From: Pseudomonas caspiana
GTDB lineage: Bacteria > Pseudomonadota > Gammaproteobacteria > Pseudomonadales > Pseudomonadaceae
Assembly: GCF_002158995.1 (NCBI RefSeq)
Contig: NZ_LOHF01000023.1
Coordinates: 11,811-75,810 of the forward strand
DNA: 64,000 nt
Direction: 5' to 3'
Shown here: positions 9,069-17,354 of the stretch, piece by piece
Position numbering within the stretch: position 1 is the stretch's first letter
Layout of the letters: each line of letters opens with the position of its first letter
Translations under genes and position numbers: made by a program
Notes under the pieces: model-generated
Seen by the model: the letters and a program-made list of their open reading frames with translations, nothing else
Database searches by the model: none
Told to the model about the DNA's origin: nothing

Positions 9069-10007
9069 ATGAGCGACGGCTTTCCCTTGTCTCCCGAACT
9101 CTGGGCGTTTGTCACCCAGACCCTGAGTTTTTCCTCAAAGGCGTCTGACTTCCGCAGTCAGCGCCAGGCTTACTCGCATATGTGCCGCGCCTTTACTCCG
9201 GCGCGGCCAGCGGACCTTGAGGTGGCGGACTTTCAACTGGCCGATGTGCCTGTTCGCTGCTATCGACCACAACACGTGCATCTCGAGGCGGCGCCCTGTG
9301 TGATTTATCTGCATGGTGGCGGTTGGGTGGTGGGCGATCTCGACTCTCATGATTTCATCGCCGCACCGCTGGCCGTCGATGTTGGCTGTGTGCTGATCGC
9401 GGTGGATTATCGGTTGGCCCCTGAGCATCCGTTCCCGGCAGCGTTCGAGGATTGTCTGGCCGTCTGGCACGCGGTGCAGGCGCAGGCAGAACGGCTGGGG
9501 ATTGATCCGTCGCGGGTCGCTCTTGCAGGGGATAGTGCCGGCGGTAACCTTGCTGCCGCTTTGTGTCTGGCACTGAGGGATGCGGGTTTTGCGCAGCCCA
9601 GAGGTCAGGCATTGGTTTATCCGGCGCTGGGCGGCGCAGATGACCTGCCGTCACGTAGCGAATGCGCCGAAGCGCCCCTGCTGAGTCGCACTGATCTGGA
9701 GTGTTATCTGGCGTTATACCTGAGCCGCGCCGCAGATTTTCAATCGCCTTACGCGATGCCGTTGCGTGCGAGGGATTTCACCGGGCTGGCGCCTGCGTTC
9801 ATTGCCGTTGCGCAGTTTGACCCGTTGCGTGATGACGGCGTGGCTTACGAACGTTGTCTGCGTGAAGCTGGAGTGACGACTGTTTTTGATCCGGGCGTCG
9901 GCCTGGTGCATGGCTGTTTGCGGGCCAAAGGGCTGGCAACTGAGGTTGACCGGCTGTATGAGCGATTGCTGGTTGCGCTACGCGGTTTTTTACAGCCCGT
10001 CTTGTAG
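9069..10007 (+). CDS. Alpha/beta hydrolase, hormone-sensitive-lipase type esterase
   Basis: A cytoplasmic esterase or lipolytic enzyme of 312 residues. It has the HSL-family oxyanion motif HGGGW (82-86), the nucleophile elbow GDSAGG (Ser156), the acid in AQFDPLRDD (Asp251) and the base in LVHGC (His281), so the catalytic triad is complete. No signal peptide is seen. It lies 51 bases downstream of the betaine/choline-type binding protein on the same strand and likely shares its transcript. In P. aeruginosa the caiX operon also pairs a binding protein with an acyl-carnitine hydrolase (HocS), so an acyl-ester of a quaternary amine is a plausible but unproven substrate. Confidence 0.85.
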   Translation: MSDGFPLSPELWAFVTQTLSFSSKASDFRSQRQAYSHMCRAFTPARPADLEVADFQLADVPVRCYRPQHVHLEAAPCVIYLHGGGWVVGDLDSHDFIAAPLAVDVGCVLIAVDYRLAPEHPFPAAFEDCLAVWHAVQAQAERLGIDPSRVALAGDSAGGNLAAALCLALRDAGFAQPRGQALVYPALGGADDLPSRSECAEAPLLSRTDLECYLALYLSRAADFQSPYAMPLRARDFTGLAPAFIAVAQFDPLRDDGVAYERCLREAGVTTVFDPGVGLVHGCLRAKGLATEVDRLYERLLVALRGFLQPVL

Positions 10008-10028
10008 GACTCACCGAGGTTGCAATCC

Positions 10029-10054
10029 CGTAAGGCCGGCTTTAGCCGGGAGGG
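10029..10054. repeat. Solo REP half-element, family d
   Basis: The core CCGGCTTTAGCCGGG is shared with the complete element at 40221-40328. Only one arm is present, at the convergent junction of the esterase and MFS genes. Confidence 0.65.
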
Positions 10055-10069
10055 GGATCGCTGTAACCC

Positions 10070-11317
10070 CTACACCTTCTGCTCTTGCGCCTCGGCCACC
10101 ACATCCCGCATGCGGTCGCGATTGGCCAGGGTCGGGAACAGTTTGATCCAGATGCCGGTTACCGCAAGGGTGCCGACGCCGCCCATGACCACGGCCGGCA
10201 CCACGCCGAACCAGTGCGCGGTGAGGCCCGATTCAAATTCGCCGAGTTGATTGGAAGCACCAATGAACAGCCCGTTGACCGCGCTGACCCGGCCACGCAT
10301 TTCATCCGGTGTTTCCAGTTGCACGAAGGACGCACGGATCACCATGCTGATCATGTCCGCTGCGCCAAGCACCACCAGCACCGCCATGGAAAACCAGAAC
10401 GAGGTCGACAGCCCGAACGCAATGGTTGCCACGCCGAACACGCCGACCGCGGTAAACATCACGCGGCCTACGTGCCGTTCGACATTGAAATGCGCAAGCC
10501 ACAGCGACATTGCCAGCGCGCCGACTGCTGGCGCCGAACGCAACATGCCCAGCCCCCACGGACCGGTCAGCAGAATGTCTTTGGCAAACACCGGCAGCAG
10601 CGCCGTTGCACCACCCAGCAGCACTGCGAACAGGTCCAGCGAGATGGCACCGAGTACATCCGGACGACTGCGAATGAAGCGAATCCCGGCCAATAGCGAA
10701 TCCATCGTCGCCTTGTTCTTGTTCAGTGGCGTCTGTCGGGCGGGCAGGCTGAGCATCAGCGAGCAAGCGACGACATACAGCAGCACGGTCGGCCCATAGA
10801 CCCAACTGCTGCCGAATGCATAAAGAAAACCGCCCAGTGCGGGTGCGACGATGGTTGCCGATTGCTGGGCCGACTGTGCGGCAGCCACTGCCCGAGGGAA
10901 CAGCGCGGGCGGCACGATGCTCGGCAACAAAGCCTGAGTGGTAGGCATTTCAAAAGATCGGGACGCGCCTAGCGCAAAGGCCAGGATGAAGATCATTTCC
11001 CGGGTGACGCTGTCGGTGCTACTGCCGATGAATAGCGCCAAGGCGATACAGGCTTGCATCGTCTGGCAAATGGCGGCCACTTTGCGGCGGTCGTATCGGT
11101 CTGCCACATGGCCGGTGTGCAGCATGAACAGCACGCGAGGGGCGAACTCCACCAGACCGACTAACCCAAGGTCCAGGACGTTGCCGGTCAGCTGGTAGAG
11201 GTTCCAGCCGATAGCCACCGTCAGCATTTGAAAACCGCTGGCGGTAAAGATGCGGGCAAACCAGAAAGCGACGAACGGGCGATGGTGGCGCAGTAACACT
11301 GGGGCTTGAGTCGGCAT
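10070..11317 (-). CDS. MFS transporter (ENTS/MFS_3-like exporter)
   Basis: Inner-membrane major facilitator of 415 residues with about 12 hydrophobic helices. The loop 2-3 motif GHVADRYDRRKV and the sequence from FWFARIFTASGFQMLTVAIGWNLY place it in the MFS_3/enterobactin-exporter-like branch. Typical roles are efflux of siderophores or drugs; no specific substrate is suggested by neighbours. The start at 11317 (MPTQAPVLL) is favoured over one 11 codons upstream (MRFFPAW), which would add a hydrophobic stretch not usual in this family. The gene converges on the esterase gene and is divergent from cioA. Confidence 0.85.
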   Translation of the reverse strand: MPTQAPVLLRHHRPFVAFWFARIFTASGFQMLTVAIGWNLYQLTGNVLDLGLVGLVEFAPRVLFMLHTGHVADRYDRRKVAAICQTMQACIALALFIGSSTDSVTREMIFILAFALGASRSFEMPTTQALLPSIVPPALFPRAVAAAQSAQQSATIVAPALGGFLYAFGSSWVYGPTVLLYVVACSLMLSLPARQTPLNKNKATMDSLLAGIRFIRSRPDVLGAISLDLFAVLLGGATALLPVFAKDILLTGPWGLGMLRSAPAVGALAMSLWLAHFNVERHVGRVMFTAVGVFGVATIAFGLSTSFWFSMAVLVVLGAADMISMVIRASFVQLETPDEMRGRVSAVNGLFIGASNQLGEFESGLTAHWFGVVPAVVMGGVGTLAVTGIWIKLFPTLANRDRMRDVVAEAQEQKV

Positions 11318-11769
11318 GAGCAACAACAGCCAGGCAGGGAAGAACCGCAAGATTATCAGTTTGTAACAGTTAGTTGCATGAAAAGCCGGTCAGATTGGAT
11401 CCCAAAGTATGGTTTTTTTTGCTGCTTCGATGATCGTCGACGCAGGTCCAAAATGCTCTCATGTGCCCGCGACGCAGGATTCCAGAGCGGTGAGACAACT
11501 CGTCACGCGGCAAAAGACCACACGTCCTACACGCTCAAATACGACTACTCTTTGACAGTCAGTTGATCTGCGTCAATGCCCTCAAGGCAAAAGAAACGGC
11601 AGGCGACTTGACGGACTTCAAGGTTGCGATATGGGCTGATGAGACGGGCATAGCCACTTTTTCGTCCAGAACCCAGAACGTTTTCAACCTGCCGCGCTCC
11701 TTACCAGTGGGGGGCAGTGGCTGCTGACCTCGGGGTCATCGGCCGTATCACCTGATAGAGGAAAACCCA
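11318..11769. other. Regulatory intergenic region upstream of cioAB
   Basis: About 450 bases without a supported gene, between the divergent MFS and cioA genes. It contains a dyad matching the ANR/FNR box (11563-11576). The rest shows no obvious repeat or RNA structure. Confidence 0.6.
11563..11576. promoter_or_regulatory. ANR/FNR-type binding site upstream of cioA
   Basis: TTGATCTGCGTCAA matches the FNR/ANR dyad TTGAT-N4-ATCAA with one change in the right half-site. It is 194 bases before the cioA start. In P. aeruginosa ANR represses cioAB at low oxygen, so the same control is likely here; a Dnr site is an alternative. Confidence 0.65.
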
Positions 11770-13209
11770 ATGTTCGGTTTGGATGCAATTGAGCTCGCCC
11801 GAATTCAGTTCGCGTTTACCATCTCGTTCCACATCCTGTTCCCTGCCATCACCATCGGTCTGGCAAGTTACCTGGCGGTGCTGGAAGGCCTGTGGCTCAA
11901 GACCCACAACAACGTCTACCGAGACCTTTACCATTTCTGGTCGAAGATCTTCGCCGTCAATTTCGGCATGGGCGTGGTATCCGGTCTGGTCATGGCGTAT
12001 CAGTTTGGTACCAACTGGAGCCGTTTCTCCGACTTTGCCGGAGCCGTCACCGGGCCGTTGCTGACGTATGAAGTGCTCACAGCCTTCTTCCTCGAAGCCG
12101 GCTTCCTGGGCGTCATGCTCTTTGGCTGGAACCGCGTCGGGCGCAATCTGCACTTTTTCTCTACGGTCATGGTCGCCATCGGCACCCTGATCTCGACTTT
12201 CTGGATTCTGTCCTCCAACAGCTGGATGCAGACACCACAGGGTTACGAAATCATCGACGGTCGTGTGATCCCGACTGACTGGTTCGCGGTGGTGTTCAAC
12301 CCGTCGTTCCCTTATCGCCTGGCGCACATGTCGATTGCGGCATTCGTGGCAACGGCATTCTTCGTAGGTTCGTCGGCGGCCTGGCACCTTTTGCGTGGTC
12401 GCGATACACCGCAGATCCGCAAGATGCTGTCGATGGCCATGTGGATGGCTTTGCTGGTCGCACCTTTGCAGGCAGTGGTTGGCGACTTCCATGGTCTGAA
12501 TACTCTCAAGCATCAACCGGCGAAAATTGCCGCCATCGAAGGTCACTGGGAAAACGTGGGCGACGAGCCGACGCCGTTGATCCTGTTCGGCTGGCCGGAC
12601 ATGAAGGAAGAACGCACCAAGTACGCGGTTGAAATCCCGTATCTGGGCAGCCTGATCCTCACGCACAGCCTCGATAAGCAGGTTCCTGCACTCAAGGAAT
12701 TCAAGCCTGAAGACCGCCCCAATTCGACTGTAGTGTTCTGGTCGTTCCGGGTCATGGTTGGCCTTGGCTTCCTGATGATCTTTACCGGTCTGTGGAGCCT
12801 CTGGCTGCGCAAGCGTGGCACGCTCTATAAATCCCGAGCGTTCCTGTACCTCGCGTTGTGGATGGGGCCGTCTGGTCTGATCGCTATCCTGGCGGGCTGG
12901 TTCACCACTGAAATCGGCCGTCAGCCGTGGGTCGTCTACGGTCTGATGCGCACCTCCGATGCCTCGTCCGGGCACAGCGTTGCGCAGATGAGCATTACGC
13001 TGGTGTTGTTCGTCGTGGTCTATTTCGTGCTGTTTGGCGCAGGCCTTGGCTACATGATGCGTCTGGTACGCAAAGGGCCGAAGGTTCATGAAGACCATCA
13101 GCCAACCGGTGGCCCAGGTCAGCAACGTACTCCGGCTCGTCCGCTCTCCGCTGCTGAAGAAGGCAACGAAGACTCGCTCAATCACGACAGCCTGAATAAG
13201 GGGAACTGA
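11770..13209 (+). CDS. cioA: Cyanide-insensitive quinol oxidase subunit I
   Basis: Subunit I of a bd-family terminal oxidase (CIO), 479 residues, which oxidises ubiquinol and reduces oxygen at the inner membrane and resists cyanide. Visible haem ligands are H21 (FHILFP), H186 (RLAHMS) and M329 (FWSFRVMVG). The GRQPW motif lies at 383-387. The periplasmic Q-loop is short, as expected for the CIO class rather than the long-loop E. coli CydA. The C-terminus is hydrophilic. cioB follows after three bases, and a DUF2474 gene completes the operon. Expression is probably controlled by the ANR-type box upstream. Confidence 0.96.
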   Translation: MFGLDAIELARIQFAFTISFHILFPAITIGLASYLAVLEGLWLKTHNNVYRDLYHFWSKIFAVNFGMGVVSGLVMAYQFGTNWSRFSDFAGAVTGPLLTYEVLTAFFLEAGFLGVMLFGWNRVGRNLHFFSTVMVAIGTLISTFWILSSNSWMQTPQGYEIIDGRVIPTDWFAVVFNPSFPYRLAHMSIAAFVATAFFVGSSAAWHLLRGRDTPQIRKMLSMAMWMALLVAPLQAVVGDFHGLNTLKHQPAKIAAIEGHWENVGDEPTPLILFGWPDMKEERTKYAVEIPYLGSLILTHSLDKQVPALKEFKPEDRPNSTVVFWSFRVMVGLGFLMIFTGLWSLWLRKRGTLYKSRAFLYLALWMGPSGLIAILAGWFTTEIGRQPWVVYGLMRTSDASSGHSVAQMSITLVLFVVVYFVLFGAGLGYMMRLVRKGPKVHEDHQPTGGPGQQRTPARPLSAAEEGNEDSLNHDSLNKGN

Positions 13210-13212
13210 GTC

Positions 13213-14220
13213 ATGGGTATTGATCTTCCACTTATCTGGGCAATCATCATTATCTTCGGCGTAATGATGTATGTGGTGATGGACGGTTTCGACCTCGGGA
13301 TCGGGATTCTCTTCCCGTTCATGAAGGACAAGACCGACCGTGACGTCATGATGAACACCGTTGCACCGGTCTGGGACGGCAACGAAACCTGGCTGGTTCT
13401 GGGGGGCGCTGGTTTGTTCGGCGCTTTCCCGCTGGCATATTCGGTCGTGTTGTCAGCACTTTATCTGCCATTGATCCTGATGCTGATCGGCCTGATTTTC
13501 CGTGGCGTGGCATTCGAATTCCGCTTCAAGGCCACTGATGAGAAGCGCCACCTGTGGGACAAGGCCTTTATCGGCGGCTCACTGGCAGCGACATTCTTTC
13601 AGGGCGTTGCACTGGGCGCGTTTATCGATGGCATTCCGGTGGTTGATCGCCAGTTCGCCGGTGGCGGTCTGGATTGGCTCACCCCGTTCTCCATGTTCTG
13701 CGGCCTTGCATTGATCGTGGCTTACGCGCTACTGGGCTGCACCTGGTTGATCATGAAGACCGAGGGTGCACTGCAAAAAGCCATGCATGATCTGGCTCGT
13801 CCATTGGCAATTGCGGTGTTGGTCGTGATGGGTATTGTCAGCCTGTGGACACCATTGGCTCACCCTGACATCGCTAATCGCTGGTTCACGTTGCCGAATC
13901 TGTTCTGGTTCCTGCCAGTGCCAATTCTGGTGCTGGTGACCATGTACGGTTTGTTCAAGGCCGTGGCGCGCAATGCCAACTACACACCGTTTCTGTTGAC
14001 CCTGTTGCTGATCTTCCTCGGCTACAGCGGCCTGGGTATCAGCCTTTGGCCGAACATCATCCCGCCATCGATTTCGATCTGGGATGCTTCGTCGCCACCG
14101 CAAAGCCAGGGCTTCATGCTGGTGGGCACTTTGTTCATCATCCCGTTCATCCTGGGTTACACCTTCTGGAGCTACTACGTGTTCCGCGGCAAGGTTACCC
14201 ATGAAGACGGCTACCACTAG
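13213..14220 (+). CDS. cioB: Cyanide-insensitive quinol oxidase subunit II
   Basis: CydB-family subunit II of the CIO oxidase, 335 residues, with about eight membrane helices. The N-terminal segment VVMDGFDLGIGILFPF and the APVWDGNETWLVLGG motif are diagnostic of CydB/CioB. It pairs with CioA to form the quinol oxidase core; in this family subunit II has a structural and quinone/oxygen channel role rather than binding the catalytic haems. It starts three bases after cioA and is 56 bases from the microprotein gene. Confidence 0.96.
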   Translation: MGIDLPLIWAIIIIFGVMMYVVMDGFDLGIGILFPFMKDKTDRDVMMNTVAPVWDGNETWLVLGGAGLFGAFPLAYSVVLSALYLPLILMLIGLIFRGVAFEFRFKATDEKRHLWDKAFIGGSLAATFFQGVALGAFIDGIPVVDRQFAGGGLDWLTPFSMFCGLALIVAYALLGCTWLIMKTEGALQKAMHDLARPLAIAVLVVMGIVSLWTPLAHPDIANRWFTLPNLFWFLPVPILVLVTMYGLFKAVARNANYTPFLLTLLLIFLGYSGLGISLWPNIIPPSISIWDASSPPQSQGFMLVGTLFIIPFILGYTFWSYYVFRGKVTHEDGYH

Positions 14221-14276
14221 CAGATAACCGCCCCCGATGCCTGGCGTTGGGGCTATCGATAGAGGAGAGACTGGCG

Positions 14277-14447
14277 ATGTCTGGCAAAGAATCTTTTCAT
14301 GATGAGCAAGACCCGGCGTTGAAGAAGCCGTTATGGCAGCGTCTGGCATGGCTGGCCGGTATCTGGGCAGCAAGCGTATTTGCACTGTTCATCGTCGCTA
14401 GCGTACTGCGACTGTTCATGAACGCTGCGGGTCTGACGACCCACTGA
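14277..14447 (+). CDS. DUF2474 single-span microprotein of the CIO oxidase
   Basis: A 56-residue protein with a basic amphipathic stretch (LKKPLWQRLAWLAGIW) and one hydrophobic helix. It fits DUF2474, a family commonly found after cioAB. By position it resembles CydX, the small subunit that stabilises bd oxidases, but a role with CioAB is inferred. The ATG at 14277 is preceded by AGAGGAGAG; an upstream in-frame start at 14247 has no such site. A strong terminator follows at 14488. Confidence 0.82.
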   Translation: MSGKESFHDEQDPALKKPLWQRLAWLAGIWAASVFALFIVASVLRLFMNAAGLTTH

Positions 14448-14487
14448 TTACAAATCCCATCCCGCGTCCCATCGACGCGGTTTTATA

Positions 14488-14511
14488 ACCCTCCTCTGGA
14501 GGGTTTTTTTT
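14488..14511 (+). terminator. Rho-independent terminator of the cio operon
   Basis: ACCCTCC and GGAGGGT form a GC-rich stem around TCT, followed by eight T residues. Confidence 0.88.
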
Positions 14512-14530
14512 GCCATCCCGATATTGATCC

Positions 14531-14604
14531 TGTAGGAGCTGCCGAAGGCTGCGAACTGCGGTTTATCAGACAAAACGCGTTCGCAGCCTACGGCAGCTCC
14601 TACA
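14531..14604. repeat. REPIN-like hairpin, family a
   Basis: Inverted arms TGTAGGAGCTGCCGAAGGCT and complement, between convergent cio and rlmG genes, just after the cio terminator. Confidence 0.9.
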
Positions 14605-14628
14605 GGGTATGGTTTAGGCTTGGAGTTA

Positions 14629-15753
14629 TTACTTGCGCGCTTTAAGAATCACAAACTTCGGCGTGGCCGCTACTTGCTCTACGCCGCGAAACAGGCGCGC
14701 CAGTTTGGTGTGATAACCCAAATGACGGTTGCCCACCACGTACAGCGCGCCGCCCGGCACGAGCGCAGCGCGGGCCTGCTGAAACATGCGCCAGGCTAAA
14801 AAATCACCGACGACTTGCTGCTGGTGGAACGGCGGATTGCACAGCACTACGTCGAGGGAGTCAGGTTCCTGCCCCGCCAGACCGTCATCGGCACGCAGCA
14901 CCACTTCTCGTTCGCCCAATGCCGTGCGCCAGTTCTGCTCCGCTGACTGCACCGCCATATACGACTCATCAACCAGCGTGTACTGCGCCTGAGGATTTGC
15001 CAAAGCGCTGGCAATTGCCAATACGCCGTTGCCACAACCGAGGTCGGCAACTCGTGCGGTGCCCAGGTTTTTCGGCAGATGCGGCAAGAACGCGCGAGTC
15101 CCGATGTCCAGGCCCTCACGGCAGAATACGTTGGCGTGATTCACCAGTTCGATGGCCGGTTCGTCCAGCGTATAACGGGTCGGGTAGGGCGAACGGACCA
15201 CTTCTTTGGGGTGTGGTGTCGCGAACAGCAGCCTGGCTTTTTTCACGGCAAGTGAGGCGCTGACAGGGCCAACATACTCCTCCAGTAAATCACCGGCTGA
15301 GCGAGGCAGATGTTTAACCATCGCGGCTGCGACTACCTGAGCCTCAGGTGCGAGTTGACCCTGAAGCCGGATCAACTGCTCCTCCAGCAGCGCGAGGGTT
15401 TTCGGAACGCGAATCAGCACCCAGTCGAACGGGCCGACAATGGCTTCACTGGCTGGAACCAAAGTGACTGCGTTGTAAGCCATGCCGTTGCGGACCAGGT
15501 TTTTCTGCAAGCCGTGGGCGGCCAGGTAAGAGTCGGTACTGCTGGTGACCGTCGCATGCTGGGCAAGGCTGGCCGCCAGCGCACCGAAGCTGTCGTTGAG
15601 CACCAGCACTTTGCTTTGCAGTGTCAGGCCACGCTCCGCGACGTAATTGAGCAGATACTCATCAGCAGCGTCGAAAGCCTGCAGCGGTTCGTCTTGCTGT
15701 TCCGGTTGGCGAATGAGGTCAAGCTGGGCGAGCGGAGTAACAAGCAACGGCAT
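14629..15753 (-). CDS. rlmG: 23S rRNA (guanine-1835-N2) methyltransferase
   Basis: Methylates N2 of G1835 in 23S rRNA with SAM. The 374-residue protein has the RsmC/RlmG layout: a degenerate N-terminal methyltransferase-like half, then an active C-terminal half. That half has the SAM motif VADLGCGNGVLAIAS and the catalytic LCNPPFHQ motif. The start at 15753 gives MPLLVTPLAQLDL, which I recall as the usual beginning; a GTG twelve codons upstream (15789) is possible. The gene converges with the cio operon across a REPIN. Confidence 0.92.
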   Translation of the reverse strand: MPLLVTPLAQLDLIRQPEQQDEPLQAFDAADEYLLNYVAERGLTLQSKVLVLNDSFGALAASLAQHATVTSSTDSYLAAHGLQKNLVRNGMAYNAVTLVPASEAIVGPFDWVLIRVPKTLALLEEQLIRLQGQLAPEAQVVAAAMVKHLPRSAGDLLEEYVGPVSASLAVKKARLLFATPHPKEVVRSPYPTRYTLDEPAIELVNHANVFCREGLDIGTRAFLPHLPKNLGTARVADLGCGNGVLAIASALANPQAQYTLVDESYMAVQSAEQNWRTALGEREVVLRADDGLAGQEPDSLDVVLCNPPFHQQQVVGDFLAWRMFQQARAALVPGGALYVVGNRHLGYHTKLARLFRGVEQVAATPKFVILKARK

Positions 15754-15872
15754 GGGCGGCAAAACTCTGGGCAATCGACGATTGGTCACTTGAGCCCTTG
15801 AAGCGGTGGGCTAGCGAAAGCGTGTGATTTTACGTGCTTTTTGCCTCTTGGCACCTGTCCTTGCGTCGTTAG

Positions 15873-16106
15873 TTAAAACATTCCGCTAAGTGCAGCCTGG
15901 ACCACTGCCGAGGTCTTGTTACACGCCCCCATCTTCTGCACTGCATTGGCTACATGAAAATGCACGGTGCGCTCCTTCATGCTCAGAATAATGGCGATGT
16001 CCCCTGCTGTTTTTCCTTCAGCAGTCCATTTCAGTATTTCGATTTCCCTGGCAGTCAGCTTCTTCATGCCGAAACTGTGCAGGACCTCTATAGATTGGGT
16101 CCCCAT
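15873..16106 (-). CDS. Standalone LuxR/GerE-type HTH protein
   Basis: A 77-residue protein that is almost only a LuxR-type DNA-binding domain: LTAREIEILKWTAEGKTAGD followed by ILSMKERTVHFHVANAVQKM, with the conserved Glu, Gly, Thr-Val-His pattern. It resembles the C-terminal domain of quorum-sensing LuxR proteins. No autoinducer-binding or receiver domain is present. The start is well supported by GGAGGTG nine bases upstream, so it does not look like a recently truncated gene. A near-palindrome lies about 40 bases upstream and could be an operator. Divergent from fprB. Target genes unknown. Confidence 0.8.
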   Translation of the reverse strand: MGTQSIEVLHSFGMKKLTAREIEILKWTAEGKTAGDIAIILSMKERTVHFHVANAVQKMGACNKTSAVVQAALSGMF

Positions 16107-16443
16107 TTTTCACCTCCATGTCGTTCAGTTCGTGTCCGTTGTTCTTGTTCCTAAGTGTAGGGAACATTGCGTCGCGAAAACTCAAAGCGGCGGCATCGCA
16201 GACAGATGGAGTGCTGGCGTTTTGTCCTCAAGGTCAGTTGGCGAGTGAACGAATCCTTGCAGGGGCGGACGTAGACGGGTCTGGTGATTTCAATCGCCGG
16301 AGTGGCTATACGCTCAAGAGGCAAATGATCTAACAGGCGTGTCGTAGACATTACGGATGTCACTACAAACCGGCGGTGTTTATCCACAGCGCTTTGCGGG
16401 ACACTGGGCATCTCGGATTTACGTGCAGGAGTCAGGATTGACC
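16107..16443. other. Divergent promoter region between the LuxR-type HTH gene and fprB
   Basis: About 340 bases with no supported gene. It contains the dyad at 16147-16165. No other clear motif is visible. Confidence 0.5.
16147..16165. promoter_or_regulatory. Palindrome upstream of LuxR-type HTH gene (possible operator)
   Basis: GTTCCTA-AGTG-TAGGGAAC is a nearly perfect dyad of 19 bases, with one extra G in the right arm. It lies about 40 bases before the HTH start, a normal operator position. Regulator identity is not known; autoregulation is a guess. Confidence 0.4.
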
Positions 16444-17220
16444 ATGACCGCCAGTGAAGAAAAGTACACCCGTCAGACGCTGCTCAACGTCACGCCGTTG
16501 ACCCCGAGCCTGTTCACGCTGCGCACCAGCCGTGATTTAGGCTTTCGCTTTACCGCCGGGCAGTTCGCGCGTCTGGGTGTCACCAAGCCTGACGGCACCA
16601 TCGTTTGGCGTGCCTATTCAATGGTTTCCTCGCCTCATGACGAGTTTCTCGAGTTCTTCTCTATTGTGGTGCCGGGTGGCGAGTTCACCAGCGAGCTGAG
16701 CCGCTTGCGTGAGGGGGACACGCTGCTGATCGAAAAGCTGGCGACGGGGTATCTGACTGTGGACAGATTTACCGACGGACGTGATCTCTGGTTGTTATCC
16801 ACTGGGACAGGCGTCGCGCCGTTCTTGTCGATCCTGCAGGATTTCGAGGTGTGGGAGAAATTTGAACGTATTGTCCTGGTGTACAGCGCCCGTGAGGCGA
16901 AGGAGTTGGCGTATCAACCGCTGATTGCCGGGCTGACTGAGCGTGAGTATCTGGCTGAATATGCTGACAAGCTGATCTACGTCCCGGTGGTGACTCGCGA
17001 ACAAGTCCCTGGCGCGTTAAATGGCCGTATTACCCAGTTGATTGAAAACGGTGAACTGGAGCGTGTTACAGGCTTGCCGCTGAACCCTGAGCACTCGCGA
17101 GTGATGATTTGCGGCAATCCACAAATGATCGAAGACACCCGAGCGATGCTCAAGGCCCGCGACATGAATTTGAACCTGACACGGCGGCCGGGGCAGGTGG
17201 TTGTCGAGAATTATTGGTAA
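16444..17220 (+). CDS. fprB: Ferredoxin/flavodoxin-NADP+ reductase, FprB type
   Basis: FAD-dependent reductase of 258 residues that moves electrons between NADPH and ferredoxin or flavodoxin in the cytoplasm. The FAD motif is RAYSMVSSP, the NADP-binding region LLSTGTGVAPFLS, and a further site MICGNPQMIEDT. The C-terminus ends VVENYW, typical of bacterial Fpr proteins that end in an aromatic near the flavin. The start at 16444 (MTASEEKYTRQ) is favoured over an ATG 29 codons upstream. I recall the same gene next to mscL in other pseudomonads (PA4615), and the second Fpr of P. putida is called FprB; the A/B naming is from memory. Confidence 0.88.
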   Translation: MTASEEKYTRQTLLNVTPLTPSLFTLRTSRDLGFRFTAGQFARLGVTKPDGTIVWRAYSMVSSPHDEFLEFFSIVVPGGEFTSELSRLREGDTLLIEKLATGYLTVDRFTDGRDLWLLSTGTGVAPFLSILQDFEVWEKFERIVLVYSAREAKELAYQPLIAGLTEREYLAEYADKLIYVPVVTREQVPGALNGRITQLIENGELERVTGLPLNPEHSRVMICGNPQMIEDTRAMLKARDMNLNLTRRPGQVVVENYW

Positions 17221-17248
17221 CAGGGTTAGGGCTGGGCGCTGTTTCCTC

Positions 17249-17332
17249 TGGGAGTGGCGCTTGCCCGCGATAAGTCACGGTGATTTAACTGTAAAATCGC
17301 GGCGTTCTTATCGCGGGCAAGCACCGCTCCCA
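17249..17332. repeat. REPIN-like hairpin, family b
   Basis: Arms TGGGAGTGGCGCTTGCCCGC and the inverted copy, with TTATCGCGGG at the inner edge. It lies between convergent fprB and mscL. Confidence 0.88.
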
Positions 17333-17354
17333 CAAAGCGAGTCAGCTATTCCTG

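Noticed and set aside
11701..13185. Minus-strand open frame of nearly 500 codons opposite cioA
   Set aside because: Antisense to cioA, with His/Arg/Gln-rich low-information translation.
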